Assembly: GCF_001625215.2 (NCBI RefSeq)
Contig: NC_030381.2
Location: forward strand, 1,513,131 to 1,577,130
DNA from: Daucus carota subsp. sativus
Lineage: Eukaryota > Streptophyta > Magnoliopsida > Apiales > Apiaceae
Direction of reading: 5' to 3'
DNA: 64,000 bases
In this document: positions 39,559 through 52,880 of the stretch, in pieces
Layout: each line of letters begins with the position of its first letter
Position numbering within the stretch: the first letter of the stretch is position 1
Notes under the pieces: model-generated
What the model saw: the letters and a program-made list of their open reading frames with translations, nothing else
Database searches by the model: none
What the model was told of the DNA's origin: nothing
Translations under genes and position numbers: made by a program

Positions 39559-40812
39559 TCTATATAATCAATATACTTATATAAAGGAGAAGCGTGGGGC
39601 GTCTAGGTGTCGCCTCTCACATTGCTCCGTTCTATTTTTCTAATTTTCTGGAATTTTTGGATAAAAAATATCAAAAATTAGAATTACATTTTTTAGTTTC
39701 GGATATATTAAAAGTAAGTTTTAGCATCTGATTTTGTTTCGGATTATTTATGGAATATAGTAGCTTGAATGTTTTAATCTGATTTTGTTTATGTATAAAG
39801 GAGAAGCGAAGCGAGGGGCGTGTACGTGGAGTTTCGGAATCTGATTTTGTTTCCGATTATTTATGGAATATAGTAGCTTGAAAATTTTAATCTGATTTTG
39901 TTTCAGATTATTTAATTATGAGAAAGAGTAGCACAAAAGTCTCTCTGCACCTATAAATACCCCTCTAAGTTGTCGAGTTTTGAATCATCTAAGCACAACC
40001 TCCTCTCTCTCAATACCACAACCCTACCTCTCTCTGGTGATAGTTCTTCTGCAACGATAAATGATGTTGTTTATACGGTATTAAAAAAAAATAAAGGTTG
40101 TTTCAAGCAAAGGTAGTTATAGACCGCTATGTGGGAGTCGACAAATCTAAACATGGGAGAAGAATATAATCTTCACATGATATTGATGGATGATATCAAT
40201 AAATTAACTATTAGTGATGTATTTTTGTTGGTTATTCTTTTATAATATTTGTTTTGTTAATCGGACATGTTTGTTGTTATTAATTTTTTATAGGATTTAC
40301 TTTGTATAGAGGAAAATATTATTTATGCATTATCTGTTTGCTCCGTTCAAGCAACTTTTAAGTAACGGCTGTTTATACAGTATTAAAAAATAAAAGCTGT
40401 TAGAAGCGAGGGTAGTTATAAATCGCTATATCGTGGATTTAAGTTATATGTTTTTGTGCACAATCAATTCAAAAACATTGGAGGAAGGTGACAATGTAAG
40501 AACATGATTACTTTTCAAAAAAAACACAAATAAAATTAAGATTTGTCGTGCTTTAAATTGTTAATTATGTATAAAAATTTATTTTCATTTTTCCACCATG
40601 AATTATAGTCCAAGTTTACAAATTTATATATTATTATTTGTATTACATCAAGATTTTATAATATAAAATTTATTTTATCCTACAAATATTAATTATGAAT
40701 CATTAATATATTTTTTATTGACAGCCATAAAATTATTGCATTCTACAAATATTAATATTGAATTATTAATATAATTTTTATAGGCCGCCGCAACGCGCGG
40801 TTTCTTAACTAG
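39559..40812 (+). mobile_element. Non-autonomous Helitron with RPA-like remnant
   Basis: The left end begins TC-TATATAATCAATATAC followed by the TATAAAGGAGAAGCG block common at plant Helitron 5' ends. The right end has a GC-rich hairpin (CCGC..GCGCGG), spacer TTTCTTAA and terminal CTAG. The bases outside are A (left) and T (right), as expected for insertion between A and T. The TATAAAGGAGAAGCG block and the following CTGATTTTGTTTCGGATTAT are duplicated inside (39575 and 39795). A short frame around 40125-40200 (MWES...GEEYNLHMILMDD) resembles the RPA70-like single-strand DNA binding domain of plant Helitrons. No helicase domain remains. Length 1254 bp. Confidence 0.8.
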
Positions 40813-41705
40813 TTATTTAATCATTAATAACAATTTTAGTATTATTTGAAACAAGTTCTGACCTCTGAATTTAGAGAATAAGTTTAGAATTAGTGCTTCA
40901 ATAGATTCTTAGAAATTTTTTAGGAATTTAGGAGCGTCTCTCCTCTCTTAAAAATATATATCAATCTGATAATATTAATGTGAACCTAAATAAAATCGTA
41001 ATAGGAAATAAAAAATTTACTCGCATCTTAATCATAAATAACTGTGTATATGATCGCATTTGTTTATTCTTGTTGTTAAAATATAATATAAAATTCTTTT
41101 GAATGTTCCTCTAACAGTTTAAAATTTTAGATAAATTGATTTTAAACATGATGGAGGTGACTCATGATCCTCTTGTTTTCTTTAAAAGAAAAAGAATTTC
41201 GAGTGAGGAGAAAATTGAAATATAAATTAAAATTCATTCGAAATATTTTTCTAACAACTTGATTGAACTTATGCAAACAAATATAAAAAATTGTAAAAAG
41301 TGATTAACCTCCGTATAAGACCGGACTTCTATTCCATATTTCAAATTAATTAATCCGAATATCACACAAATATTTGCAATATCAATCTCGTTAATCGAAT
41401 TTGTTATCCAACGCCTTCGAAAACTATCTTCTCAATTATTTTTTCTCCCAGTTTGTGTCGTGACTAAATTAATACCAAAAACTAAATTGTGGCTATCACA
41501 CTGTCCAGTGCGCCAACAAGCCAGTCCACATATATCCAATACCTGCAAACTATTATATGCCCACATCAGCATATCTCCTGCCTCTGCCACTAAGTTTTGT
41601 CTCTCTTGCTGCTTTTTAACAAAAAAAAAATCATAACTTTCTCTTTAAATTCTTTCACTCTGGGCTTTTAGTACTTTCTTGTTCAAGAAAAACCCCAGTT
41701 TGAAG
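40813..41705. other. Promoter side of the aldehyde synthase-like gene
   Basis: AT-rich with no gene; the last ~200 bp should include the promoter and 5' UTR of the downstream gene. Confidence 0.4.
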
Positions 41706-44700
41706 ATGTAAGTCACTTTTTATCATGACCCACATTTCTAAATTTGATAAAAATGCAATCTTGAAGTGAATTGATGTGTGTGTATTTGATAAAAATGCAA
41801 TCTTGAAGTGAATTAATGTGTGTGTATTGGAAGGTGTTTGATTATTTGGTTTCTTGAAATGGGCAGGGATGGTGTTTTGAAACCTATGGATGCTGAACAG
41901 CTGAGAGAGAATGCACATAAGATGGTAGATTTCATTGCTGATTACTACAAAAATATTGAAACTTTCCCTGTGCTTAGCCAAGTTGAGGTATGCTGCTCTT
42001 CTAGTGTTCTCTAAATTTATATGTGTTGTATATATCAAGCTTTTGTAGTATTTTTCATGCAGTTATGATTTATAGCCTTTTAGAAATGCTAGGTATCCCA
42101 AAATAGTTCCCGCAATTGTTCTTCAATACTTAATTGGCAAAATTTGATTGGATATGTATCTTGAAATTAAGGAGGGTCCCCGTGTATACACGCCAATAGC
42201 ACGAATTAAATCACGGTACTTGGCATTTGGGAACAAATTTGGGTCCCTAGCGTTGCTCTTTATTCAATAATCAATAGTGCATGTATATAAACTTCATTCG
42301 GTTGCAACTAGATAAAGGGGTATTACTATTATATCAAATTGCCCACTATTATCATCAAAAAATTATCAAGCAATCTCCATGGGACTCATTTAAGCCACTA
42401 TAATTACTATATATCACTCCACTAAATCTTGAAAAAGTTAATAAATAGATGATTTGTTTGCTACAATCTTTTTATATTTCTTTGTAATCTTCGGTTCTAG
42501 TTAATTTTTTGTGATCCACGTGGCTCACACATCATCTTCTGATTAGGATTCCATTAAGTTTTCTGTAAATAATTTTTCAGAATTTAACATAGTGACATAT
42601 ATAGTGATTCTAGTGGCCAAAATAGTCATGCGGTTAGAGGACTATTAAATTTCATGAATGTTACCTATATGTGCATACTCTCTGTCCAATTTTGAATAAT
42701 AGTGATGATGATGCTATGCAGCCTGGGTACTTGCGTGACCTACTTCCTCATTCTGCACCTGATCAGCCTGAATCTTTGCAAAATATTCTTGATGGTGATG
42801 TTTCTCAACTATTAGCTAGTATATATTGACCAGATGTGCATAAGAACTTACAAGGAAGTTATTATTTCTATCAAAAAATCAAATTCATGTGCCATATTAT
42901 TTGTTTTTTTCGTTGCAGATATTCAGGCAAAAATATTACCAGGGGTTACCCACTGGCAAAGCCCAAACTATTTTGCTTATTTCCCATCTAATAGCAGTGT
43001 GGCGGGTTTTCTTGGAGAGATGTTGAGTGCTGGTATTAATATGGTGGGGTTTAGTTGGATAACCTCTCCCGCGGCCACAGAACTTGAAATGATTGTTCTA
43101 GATTGGCTTGCCAAACTACTCAAGCTTCCAGACCATTTCCTCTCCACAGGCAAATATTTCTTTCTTTTAAATTTCATATAATTTTTTAATTTGAAAAAGT
43201 CATATATTCTTCAGGTACTAGAGGTTATATTACAGGTAAGATTATTAGCATAATTTACTATAATTAGAATTTATGATGTGGATTTAAGTGCTACAGATAG
43301 AGATATTGGTATTATGTTATACCATTACGGAGCTATATGTTAAGAATTGGTACCTAGACAACTAATTATCAATTGTACTTGCTAATACTTGACTTAGAGG
43401 ATGGGTAATATCATATTAATCTATGCATCCCGAATCTTTTCTTCGTTTAATGGAAATTTAATCAGATCAGACTGTATGCAATATTTCATCATGTCTGGCC
43501 ATTTCCCAAGCAGGACAGGGTGGTGGAGTAATACAAGGCACTGCTAGTGAAGCTGTTCTAGTTGTACTTCTGGCTGCCCGTGACAAAGTTTTAAGAATAA
43601 CTGGAAAAGATGCCCTTGGAAAGCTTGTGGTGTATTGTTCAGATCAAACTCATTCTGCTTTACAGAAGGCCTGTCAGGTACATATACACATTTGACAGTG
43701 CCGTATGCGGTCTCTTCAGTTTTTGAACAATATGCTTTGATGCCACACTAGGGATTTTAATAAATTTAGTGTCATTTTACTTTTTTAAACAATATGAGAC
43801 ATATATAAGTGCAATGATGGTTCTGCAATCAACATGTATAGTTTAGATATTCTGGCATTCTGCTATTATTTTTCTGGGATTCACATTTGCTTAAATTGGT
43901 TTATCAGTACTGCTGCTTAGTTATATGTTTGAACTATGCAAAATTTCATCAAGCTGTAGTTAACAATTTTTTCTCGTGTGGCAGATAGCGGGAATACATC
44001 CTGGGAACTGTCGGGTGCTAAAAACCGAGTCATGCAATGATTATTCCCTCTCACCTGAAACATTTGAACAAGCTATCTCAACTGATGTTGCCTCTGGGTT
44101 GATTCCCTTGTTATTATGTGCCACGGTAAGAAACAAATGTATATTTACAATAGAAGGAATCCGTTTCCAGTGTCCAAGATGATAGTTTCAGCAAAGCAAC
44201 CGAGTTGTTTAAGACATGACAGCGTTCAGATGTATTATTTATAGAACTCTAATATTCATGCTCTATCAACTTCGAATGACCGGAAATTGTGGTCATGACT
44301 CATGAGTACATTTGGTTCTATACTTTCTTCAGCTAAAAATAATTGAAAGTCACAGTCTTCTGTCTTTATTTAAAATTAAACAGTTTCCATACAAAATTTA
44401 AGCATTATGTTGTACTAAAGAAGTTTTGCATACATGCTCACATGCAGGTTGGTACTACTTCATCAACAGCTGTGGATCCTTTGCTTGAACTAGGAAAAAT
44501 TACCAAGGTGACAAATTTGTTTAAATTATCAAAAAGAAAAGTAAGATAGTCCTAAAATTACTGAAGATAAAATACTTGGATGCCTATTTTTGGACTTCGT
44601 TGTACTTTTTTTCCATAATTTTCTCATGCATTGCTGAACTACAGGAAAAAAATGATGATCCTATAGTTGGTCATTTAAGATGTTAATGACCAAATCATCA

Positions 44701-47693
44701 TTATAATTTTAGTACTCTGGAAAAACAATCGATGTTAGATAATGAATTAACAATTAGAGTAATTTGCTTACCATTATTATTGTCCAGCTCCTTTTGACAT
44801 GAGATCAACAATGATTCATTCTTTTTGATTTAAATAACAACATGCAATAGGGCACACGTTGCATATCCATATCTTTGTGAACCAGTATTCCAAGTTTTTG
44901 TTAGTTCCTGTAAGAGGTAAGATCCGTGCAAAAAGCTACATGGCCTAAGTAAGATCATGAAACATTGGTCTAACAAAACAAAGCTGCAATATGTGATATA
45001 TCAACTCTGGTCTGTGTACTCCTTGGAACCCAAGCTGTAAGATTTTGGTTTCAAATACATTACTCCAAAAAATAATCAGCCAGTATTCATAGAACCTTTT
45101 GAATTTTTGATAGTACAAATGCTTACAAAAAAAAATTGTGAATCCAGTTGGCTCCTGCAACATAAAGGTGATGTAAATTTGTTTGGTGTATGACCTTTCA
45201 CAGATGAAAGGAATATGGTTGCATGTGGATGCTGCATATGCTGGAAGTGCTTGCGTGTGTCCAGAGTTTCGTCATTACATTGATGGAGTTGAAGAAGCTG
45301 ACTCGTTTAACATGAATGCACATAAATGGTTTTTAACAAACTTTGACTGTTCAGCCTTGTGGGTTAAGGTGTGTTATATTTTTTTAATTATTTTTTTATT
45401 AATAATCACGTTTTGGCATAGTCAGTGTTACATGTTATCCGTGTTTCATGCCAATACAGATTTATTCCATTATCTTTCTGTCACGGAGCAATCGTTTTCT
45501 TTGTGGTATTTCAGTAGCTAATTTTTTTTCCTTTGTGGTATTTCACTAGCTAATTGTTATTTTATATGGTCGTCCACGCCCCACGGTGCTTTATATTTTT
45601 GTAGCAATCCATCATATTCTACTATATCAAATCCGGCTGTAAAGTATCATTCACTTTTGATTTGGCTGTAAAGTATCATTCACTTTTCTTGTCATTCACT
45701 TGAAAGACCTAATATGGTATTCAGGTGTATTGAAACTGCCAACTGGCAAATTAATTTGTTATACAGAATGTAGTAATTCATTTCCCATCTTTCCTGTACT
45801 TTTGGAATTCATATATTTTGGTCATGGGTATATTTTTGTCAACAGGATCGCAGTGCGCTGATTCATTCATTGTCAACGAATCCCGAGTTTCTTAAGAACA
45901 AAGTAAGTAAATTTATGGAACTGATTGTAATTGCTGTCGATATTCAAGCAATATCGTAAGGAGAATTTTAGATACTGCTCAGTCATGCTATAATGTCAGT
46001 GGTTTAATTTTTAAGTAGCTTTCATTTGGCTCGTGCTACACAATGATTGAAATAGAGTTTAGAAATTTCTTTAGTATACTGATAGTATGGTTATGCTTTT
46101 TGACGTCAGTCCTTGATATATCATGGATATGTTAATATTATCATTGTTTAAGATTTAAGAATCTACTTGTAACTTATTATATGTCATTATTGCCGAGTAC
46201 TTCTTAGCTGAATCAAGTCGTGCAAAATTGTTGAGTTTTGGGTCCAATAGACTTTATAAAGGAAGTATTATTATCAAAAAGCAACTAGCTGACTAAATAT
46301 GTGATAATAAATCATCCATGATCAGTTATATAAGCAATTTATGGTATTTTAGTATCATGTTATCTGCCATACATGGGGCTGTAGTGGTACAGATAGGACC
46401 CGTCCTTAGTTCATATTCGCAAAGACTGAACAGAAAGGCCCCCAAGACGATAGTGATAGGTGCTACGGTCTACTCTAGACCTTTATTTTTAATTTTTTTT
46501 TCCTTTTATTTCTCTATATTTTTGCAAAAAAAAAAAAACAATTCATTTTTCTGATCCTTTCATTAGCTTTAGTATATGATGATCACTGTGAGATTAGTGG
46601 CTTCTTGAATATTTACAGTGTACTAATATTAATGACATGTCAGGCTTCACAAGAAAACCTGGTTGTGGATTACAAAGATTGGCAAATTCCTCTTGGACGA
46701 CGATTCAGGTTGGCACCCCTCCTGTTTAAAATACCATTAAATTATATCCTTACATAATACATACCACTAAATGATGGTTACTTCAAGCAATGCAATTTTA
46801 GTAAGCATGCAAAATGCAACTGAAATCGATAGGCAAAAAAGTCTCTAAAACAAAGGTAACACAATTCTTGACCTTGGATAAATTATAAGGCCAGGACCTG
46901 CGGCTTTACCATATGAATGGCAGAAAGGTTCTGAACAATATCGTTGTGTTCTTGCAATTGCAAGTCATAAAAGATAGTCTTGGTTGATCATTCTATTTGT
47001 GATTCCATGGATGTGCAGAAAATTCACATTTCATGATAAAACAACTTTTACAGTTTTACTTTGTAAATAATTTATATTAGAATGAGAAAATCATTAGTTG
47101 TGAGTTTTGGAATGATCCTGTTTTAGGTCGCTGAAATTGTGGATGGTACTAAGACTATATGGCCTGGAAAACCTTCAATCTTACATCAGAAACCACATTC
47201 AGCTAGCTGCAACATTTGAAAGTTTTGTCACTGAAGATCCAAGATTCGAGGTTAATCAAGCTTGTAAATGACTATACTAGTAAGTCCTTACCTAGAACGT
47301 GCTAAGACATTTAGTTTTGCAGGTCGTTGCCCCTCGGAAGTTTGCACTAGTTTGTTTTCGTCTTCTGCCTCCCTCACATAAAGATGAGGATTGTTCTAAC
47401 CAACTGAACCGTGACCTATTGGATGCAGTGAATGCCACCGGAAAAGCCTTTGTTTCTCATACGGTATGCTTTCTTGTACAATAAGGATTCAAGGGATGAG
47501 AATTCGAATACAACGCTATATTGATACAAAAACTTGTATGCAGGCTCTTTCAGGAAGATATGTAGTTCGATTTGCAATAGGAGCTCCATTAACTGAAGAG
47601 AGCCATATAATTGAAGCATGGAAGATTTTCCAAGAAGTTGCCACTGTTTTGCTAAAATCTCTTAAGATGAATCACACAAGGCCTTTGAACTAG
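41706..47693 (+). CDS. Aromatic aldehyde synthase (PLP decarboxylase family)
   Basis: Twelve exons: 41706-41707, then 41867-41987, 42722-42794, 42919-43149, 43514-43677, 43985-44125, 44448-44507, 45204-45368, 45846-45902, 46644-46708, 47127-47250, 47323-47463, 47544-47693 (the start codon is split AT|G across the first intron); 497 aa. An unspliced alternative start at 41859 (MGRDGVLK) is also in frame. Group II PLP decarboxylase landmarks: [51 protein letters not shown] and the PLP Lys305 in NAHKWF. The catalytic-loop residue that is Tyr in tyrosine/tryptophan decarboxylases is Phe334 here ([10 protein letters not shown]), as in Arabidopsis phenylacetaldehyde synthase. That swap changes decarboxylation into decarboxylation-oxidative deamination giving phenylacetaldehyde-type volatiles. 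The intron after 43149 starts with GC. Confidence 0.92.
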
Positions 47694-48139
47694 ATGAAGC
47701 TTGTCTCATTATCTACACCGTCACCGATTAATGTGGAAGCTGAATTTCCAGTTTCCATAACATTCTTGATACCTGAGAAGAAACTTACTGAAAATGGAAA
47801 CAAGTATAAATAAATGAGCAATTGCATCTTCTTATAAATTGTCAGCATCAAATAAAATTTGTATATCCATAATCTTCCATGTCTTTCTCTATAGATGACA
47901 GATTTACTAGCTTTACTACTAGGACTAGCATTTCGATTAGTTTCCACGAATTAAAGTCATTATTTTTTATTGTTTTTTTATCTGTATAATTGGTTCGTCT
48001 AAAAACTATAGAAAAATAAAAAAGCTAATGGGAGATGATACCAGCTAGTTTGACTAGCAAGAACGCACACCAAATAATTTTAATATTTTGTACACGTTAC
48101 TAAAATGGCTTAATGTCCCTTTTAACCTTTTATTATATA
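47694..48139. other. 3' flank of the aldehyde synthase-like gene
   Basis: Contains the expected 3' UTR and AT-rich DNA up to a Helitron boundary. No gene seen. Confidence 0.4.
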
Positions 48140-48566
48140 CTAGAGTTTAACCCGTGCGAAGCACGGGCGCGTATATAATTCATAATTTATTATTTATAAT
48201 TTAAATTATAAAATTATCTTAATATTTTAGTATTAATGAATTGCAAAATCTATTTATAAGTATTTTTAGTATTAATATATGTTATTAACAGTAGTTTCAT
48301 TTTTTTTCAACTAATTATAAATTATATTTAAGAGGATAATGATAAAAATTTTGTCTTGTAACACATGATGAGTGTTTTTAGTATTTGAAATTGTTCAATA
48401 AAAGAAGAGTAATAGACCTTCATACGCCGTTGACTTCTAGTTATATACAGAGAGTACTAATTTAAAAGAACATTACCAGACCAGAGAGTACTAAATCAAA
48501 AGAACATTACCAAATCAAAAATTTGTACGACTACAAATTATACCACTTATTATAATATAGTATAGA
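48140..48566 (-). mobile_element. Short non-autonomous Helitron
   Basis: Read on the minus strand, the element begins TC-TATACTATATTATAATAAG and ends with hairpin CCCGTGC-TTC-GCACGGG, spacer TTAAACT and CTAG. The outside bases are A at the 5' side and T at the 3' side, fitting Helitron insertion. Length 427 bp; no coding capacity. A diverged relative lies at 56208. Confidence 0.85.
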
Positions 48567-48569
48567 TTA

Positions 48570-51500
48570 GTAAGTGGCTTAATATCTGTAATGGGCCGGG
48601 TGAGGAAGAATTAGATGGGCTTACTATTTTAGAAAGGAAAAGACGTAGAGGAGAGTTGCAGGCCCAAGTATCTAATCCTACTGGTGAGTTTTCAAACACA
48701 TGCTGTACTTTCTGAAATGGATTGTACTTCATTTCCCTCATATGTTTTGGCTACGCTTGCTCGGCAAGCTAGCCGGCCACAATGAATCACTTAAGTTAGA
48801 ACTGCCGGGGATTGGGAAATTCTCGAGCAGTTCGTGTGTTGAGCGATCTGGTTAAGGATCGTAAGCCTGATTTTTTATATTTGTCTGAAACTTTTGTTTT
48901 GAATAATACAATAAAAGAGCTCAGTTTGAATCTGGGATTTGCTAGTTATTTTGCTGTTGACTGCATTGGTAGAGCGGGGGTCTGGCTATTATGTGGAAGC
49001 CAACTGTGTCCTGCAGGGTGGACAACCATTCTCAGAATCACATAGATGTTATCATGTTAAAGAACTCTATGCCTGATTGGCAGCTTACTTGTTATTATGG
49101 CTTTCCTGAAAGAAGTAGGAGAAGAGAAGCGTGGGATTTCATTAGATATCTTGCAGGCAGGTCTCAAATTCCCTGGTGTATCATAGGGGATTTTAATGAC
49201 ATGCTTTATGCAACTGACAAAGATGGGAAGTGTGATCATCCTCAATATCTTATGAATGGCTTCAGTCTGGCTATTGAAGATACAAACCTTGTTGAAGTTC
49301 CGCTGACGGGGGGAAAATTTACATGGGAGAAAGGTAAAGGTACGAGCAATTGGGTTAGAGAACGTCTTGATCGTGCTTTTGCTAATGATGACTGGTGGCA
49401 TCTTTTTCCTCTGTGTAAGCTGACTGTGCACCATACTATCTGTTCAGATCATGAGCCTATTGTTCTGGACTTATGTAATGTGCAAGTAACAAAAAAGCAA
49501 TTTAGATTTAAATTTGAGAATACGTGGCTTCGTGAGCCCGAGTTTCATAATGAAGTAAAGGAGCATTGGGAGAGTCTGCCAAGAAGTAGTTTGCTTCCTA
49601 AGCTTATTTCTATTTCCTCATTCATGGCCAAATGGGGGAGGAATTTCTTTCACAAATTCAGGGAGAAAATCTGTAAACAAAAAGAGGTTTTAAATGTGCT
49701 GGTGGATAAAGTTGATGAAGATGGTGTCAAGCGGTACTTTCTGGAGAGGGACAAGCTTAATGTTCTCCTGTTAAATGAGGAAGTATATTGGAACTTGGAA
49801 GCATAACGGAGGGGGATTCGAACACTAAATTTTTTCATGCATATGCCTCGGCTAGAAAGAAATCAAATTTCATTGATCACTTGCGTTCTGATGAGGGGGA
49901 TCTTATCACAGATAAGGAAGGAATGCATGAAGTGGTATCAATTATTTCAACAAGATTTTTGCTGGCCAGGAGAATATCGGCACTGATAATTTTGAGAGGG
50001 ACGAGACTTCAGTTACAGAGGATCAAAATCGGGCTTTAATGGCGGATATCACCTTTGAGGAATTTACAAAGGCTGTTAAACAGATGCACCCCGATAAAGC
50101 ATCAGGCCCGGACGGGTTAAACCCGGCGTTCTTTCAAAATTTTTGGCCGACGTTGGGAAAGGAAGTGTTTCTCTGTTGTAAGGACTAGCTGAGTCAAGGT
50201 ACGTTCTGTGCAGATTTAAATGAGTCGAACATTGTTCTTATTCCTAAGAAGGATAATGCTGAGTATATGAGAGACTTGAGACCAATAGCTCTATGTAATG
50301 TGTTGTATAAGATTATTGCTAAATGTTTGGCGAATAGATTGAAGATTATTCTTCCAGGACTTATTTCTGAAAATCAATCTGCTTTTGTCCCAGGTAGTAA
50401 TATTTCTGATAATGTTTTAGTTGCTTTTGAGGCTCTCCATTATATGAAAAGGAAACAAAGTGGTAATGATGGAGTAGTGGCTCTTAAGCTGGACATTAGC
50501 AAAGCTTATGATCGTGTTGATTGGAGCTATTTGAGGAAAAGAATGATCCAAATGGGTTTTTGTGAGGGTTGGATAAAATGGATCTTGCTGTGTGTTACTA
50601 CTGTTCATTATAAAGTCTGTTTCAACGGGGTTCAATTGGGTCCAGTAACTCCAAAGCGCGGTTTAAGACAGGGCGATCCCCTATCGCCATATCTCTTTTT
50701 GCTATGTGTGGAAGGTTTGTCTAGTGCTTTGAAGAGGGCAGAGAGAAATGGAGGTCTTCAGGGCTGTAAGATTAGCATTAGCCAATCTGCTCCAACAATT
50801 ACGCATCTGCTTTTTGCAGATGACAGTTTTTTTTCTTTCGTGCTAGTACTGATGAAGCGCAAAGAATTAAAGATATTCTGAATACATATGAGAACAACTC
50901 AGGCTAGGCAGTGAATTTTCAAAAATCAGGTATCTTTTATAGTTCTAATGTGCACCAGGAAAAGCAAAGTGAAATTTCCGGTATTCTAGGTGTTTGGAAT
51001 GATCTTACTAAGAGCAGGTACCTTGGATTGCCTTCTTTAATTGGAAGATCGAAGAAGTCTGTGTTCAATTATGTAAAGGAGAAGGTCCTTAAGAAATTAA
51101 ATCAATGAAACAATCGTCTTCTTTCACGAGCAGGCAAAGCTGTCCTAAACAAGAATGTTGCGCAGACAATTCCCACTTATACTATGTCATGTTTTCTCCT
51201 CCCAAAGTCTCTGTGTCAGGATATTGAACGGCTACTCAATGGTTTTTGGTGGAAATCAAATTCTGAAAACTCTAAAAGTATTAGGTGGCTGTCATGGGAT
51301 AAGATGAGTTTGTCTAAAATGAGGGGAGGCTTGGGGTTTAGAAATTTATATGGTTTTAATCTTGCAATGTTGGGGAAGTAGATATGGAACTTTCTGAAAA
51401 ATCCAGACTCTCTTGTAGCTCGTGTGTTCAAAGGAAGATATTATCCATCTGGTGATTTATTAAATTCTCAGCGGACAGGTGGATCGAGTTTTATTTGGTC

Positions 51501-52880
51501 AGGATTATGGGCTGCAAAAGAAAAGTTCAAAAAAGACTTTCGCTGGGTGGTGGGAGATGGAAGACAGATAAATGTGTTTACAGATCCATGGTTAAATAGT
51601 AAGCAGAATTTTATGGTGGAACAAGGAACGTATAACATGCACTCAAGTACCAAGGTTGCCAGTTTATTGGAGTCGTAATACAAAGAAGTGGGATGTGAGC
51701 AAGATCAGGAAGACTTTTGAGGAGATAGATGTGCAAGCTATTCTGAATGTTAGAATTCCTCAACATGTAGCTAATGATAGAGTTGCGTGGGTTCACACAA
51801 AGGAAGGGTTCTATTCTGTGAAGTCTGGATATCATAAATGGCAGGAGAGGAACATACAGTCGAATCATAATGTTTAATCTACAGGATGGCGGAAACTGTG
51901 GCATTTAAATATTCCTCCCAAAGTAAAATTTTTCCTCTGGAGATTCCGCAGAAACAATATCCCTGTACAGGCGGTTCCTCAGCGTAGAAGTAATGCAATT
52001 CCTTTACATTGCCCTATGTGTGACAATGATGTGGAGCATCTGTTACACGTTTTCTTTGATTGTGAGTTTGCCTCACAATGTTGGCAGAAAATGGGATTAT
52101 CCTACAATATGTGGGAGGTGGAGGATGCATCTGTTTGGCTGTTGGACAGATTGAGTATGGAGAGCCATGAGAGGATGTGTACTATTGCTACGATATTGTG
52201 GAGCATTTGGTTCTTCAGGAATAAGAAAGTGTGGGAGAACAAAATTGTCACCCATCATTTTGCTATGGACTGGGGTACTAATCAGATTAATGAGTGGAGG
52301 CATGCTAATGGGGCCGGTGAGCAGACAACAACCTCGGCCAGAACTTGTAATAATGGTGTCAGGGTGAGGTGGAAGGCTCCTCAAGGTGACTGCTTGAAAC
52401 TTAACGTCGATGCATCTATAGTTCAGGATTCATCTTCATTTTCAGTTGGCTGGATTCTTCGAAATCATGTTGGTGACTTCAAAGGTGGCAGGGTAATGAA
52501 AATCAACATGAAGGCTTCGGTGTTGGAAGCTGAGGCAATAGGTATTCTTGAGGCTTTATCCTGGGTGATGGACAGAACGGATAGTAAGGTGTGTATTGAG
52601 TCAGACTCCCTCACAGCGGTGCAAGCTATTAACAGAGGCATTCCATATCAGCTTGAGCTAGGTCATATTTTTGATGAATGTCGTCTGCGTTTAACATCTC
52701 GGAGTAGTCTTAGTCTTAATCATGTTAGAAGGTTAGCTAATAGGGTGGCCCATACAGTGGCTCGTTTTCCTTGTGAGCTAAATTGCTATGTGGATTTTAT
52801 GTCTCCTCCACGTCAAGTGTTGGATTCGATGATGTACGATTTGTTTTCTGAGTAATGAAAGATGCTGCTTTCCTTAAAAA
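48570..52880 (+). mobile_element. Decayed L1-type LINE with RNase H
   Basis: Order on the plus strand: a linker with ERKRRRGELQ (about 48620-48680), apurinic endonuclease from NCRGLGNSRAVRVL (48800) to about 49800 with GDFNDMLY and SDHEPIV, reverse transcriptase (about 50040-50880; PIALCNVLYKII, KLDISKAYDRVDW, RQGDPLSPYLF, FADD), zf-RVT domain (about 51180-52090; CPMCDNDVEHLLHVFFDC) and RNase H (52370-52830; LNVDAS, ESDSLTAVQAI). An A-run near 52875 marks the 3' end. At least two frameshifts and four internal stops (49806, about 50186, 50907, 51108, 51381) show it is dead. It starts right beside the Helitron at 48566 and is probably 5'-truncated; no target-site duplication was evident. Confidence 0.9.
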
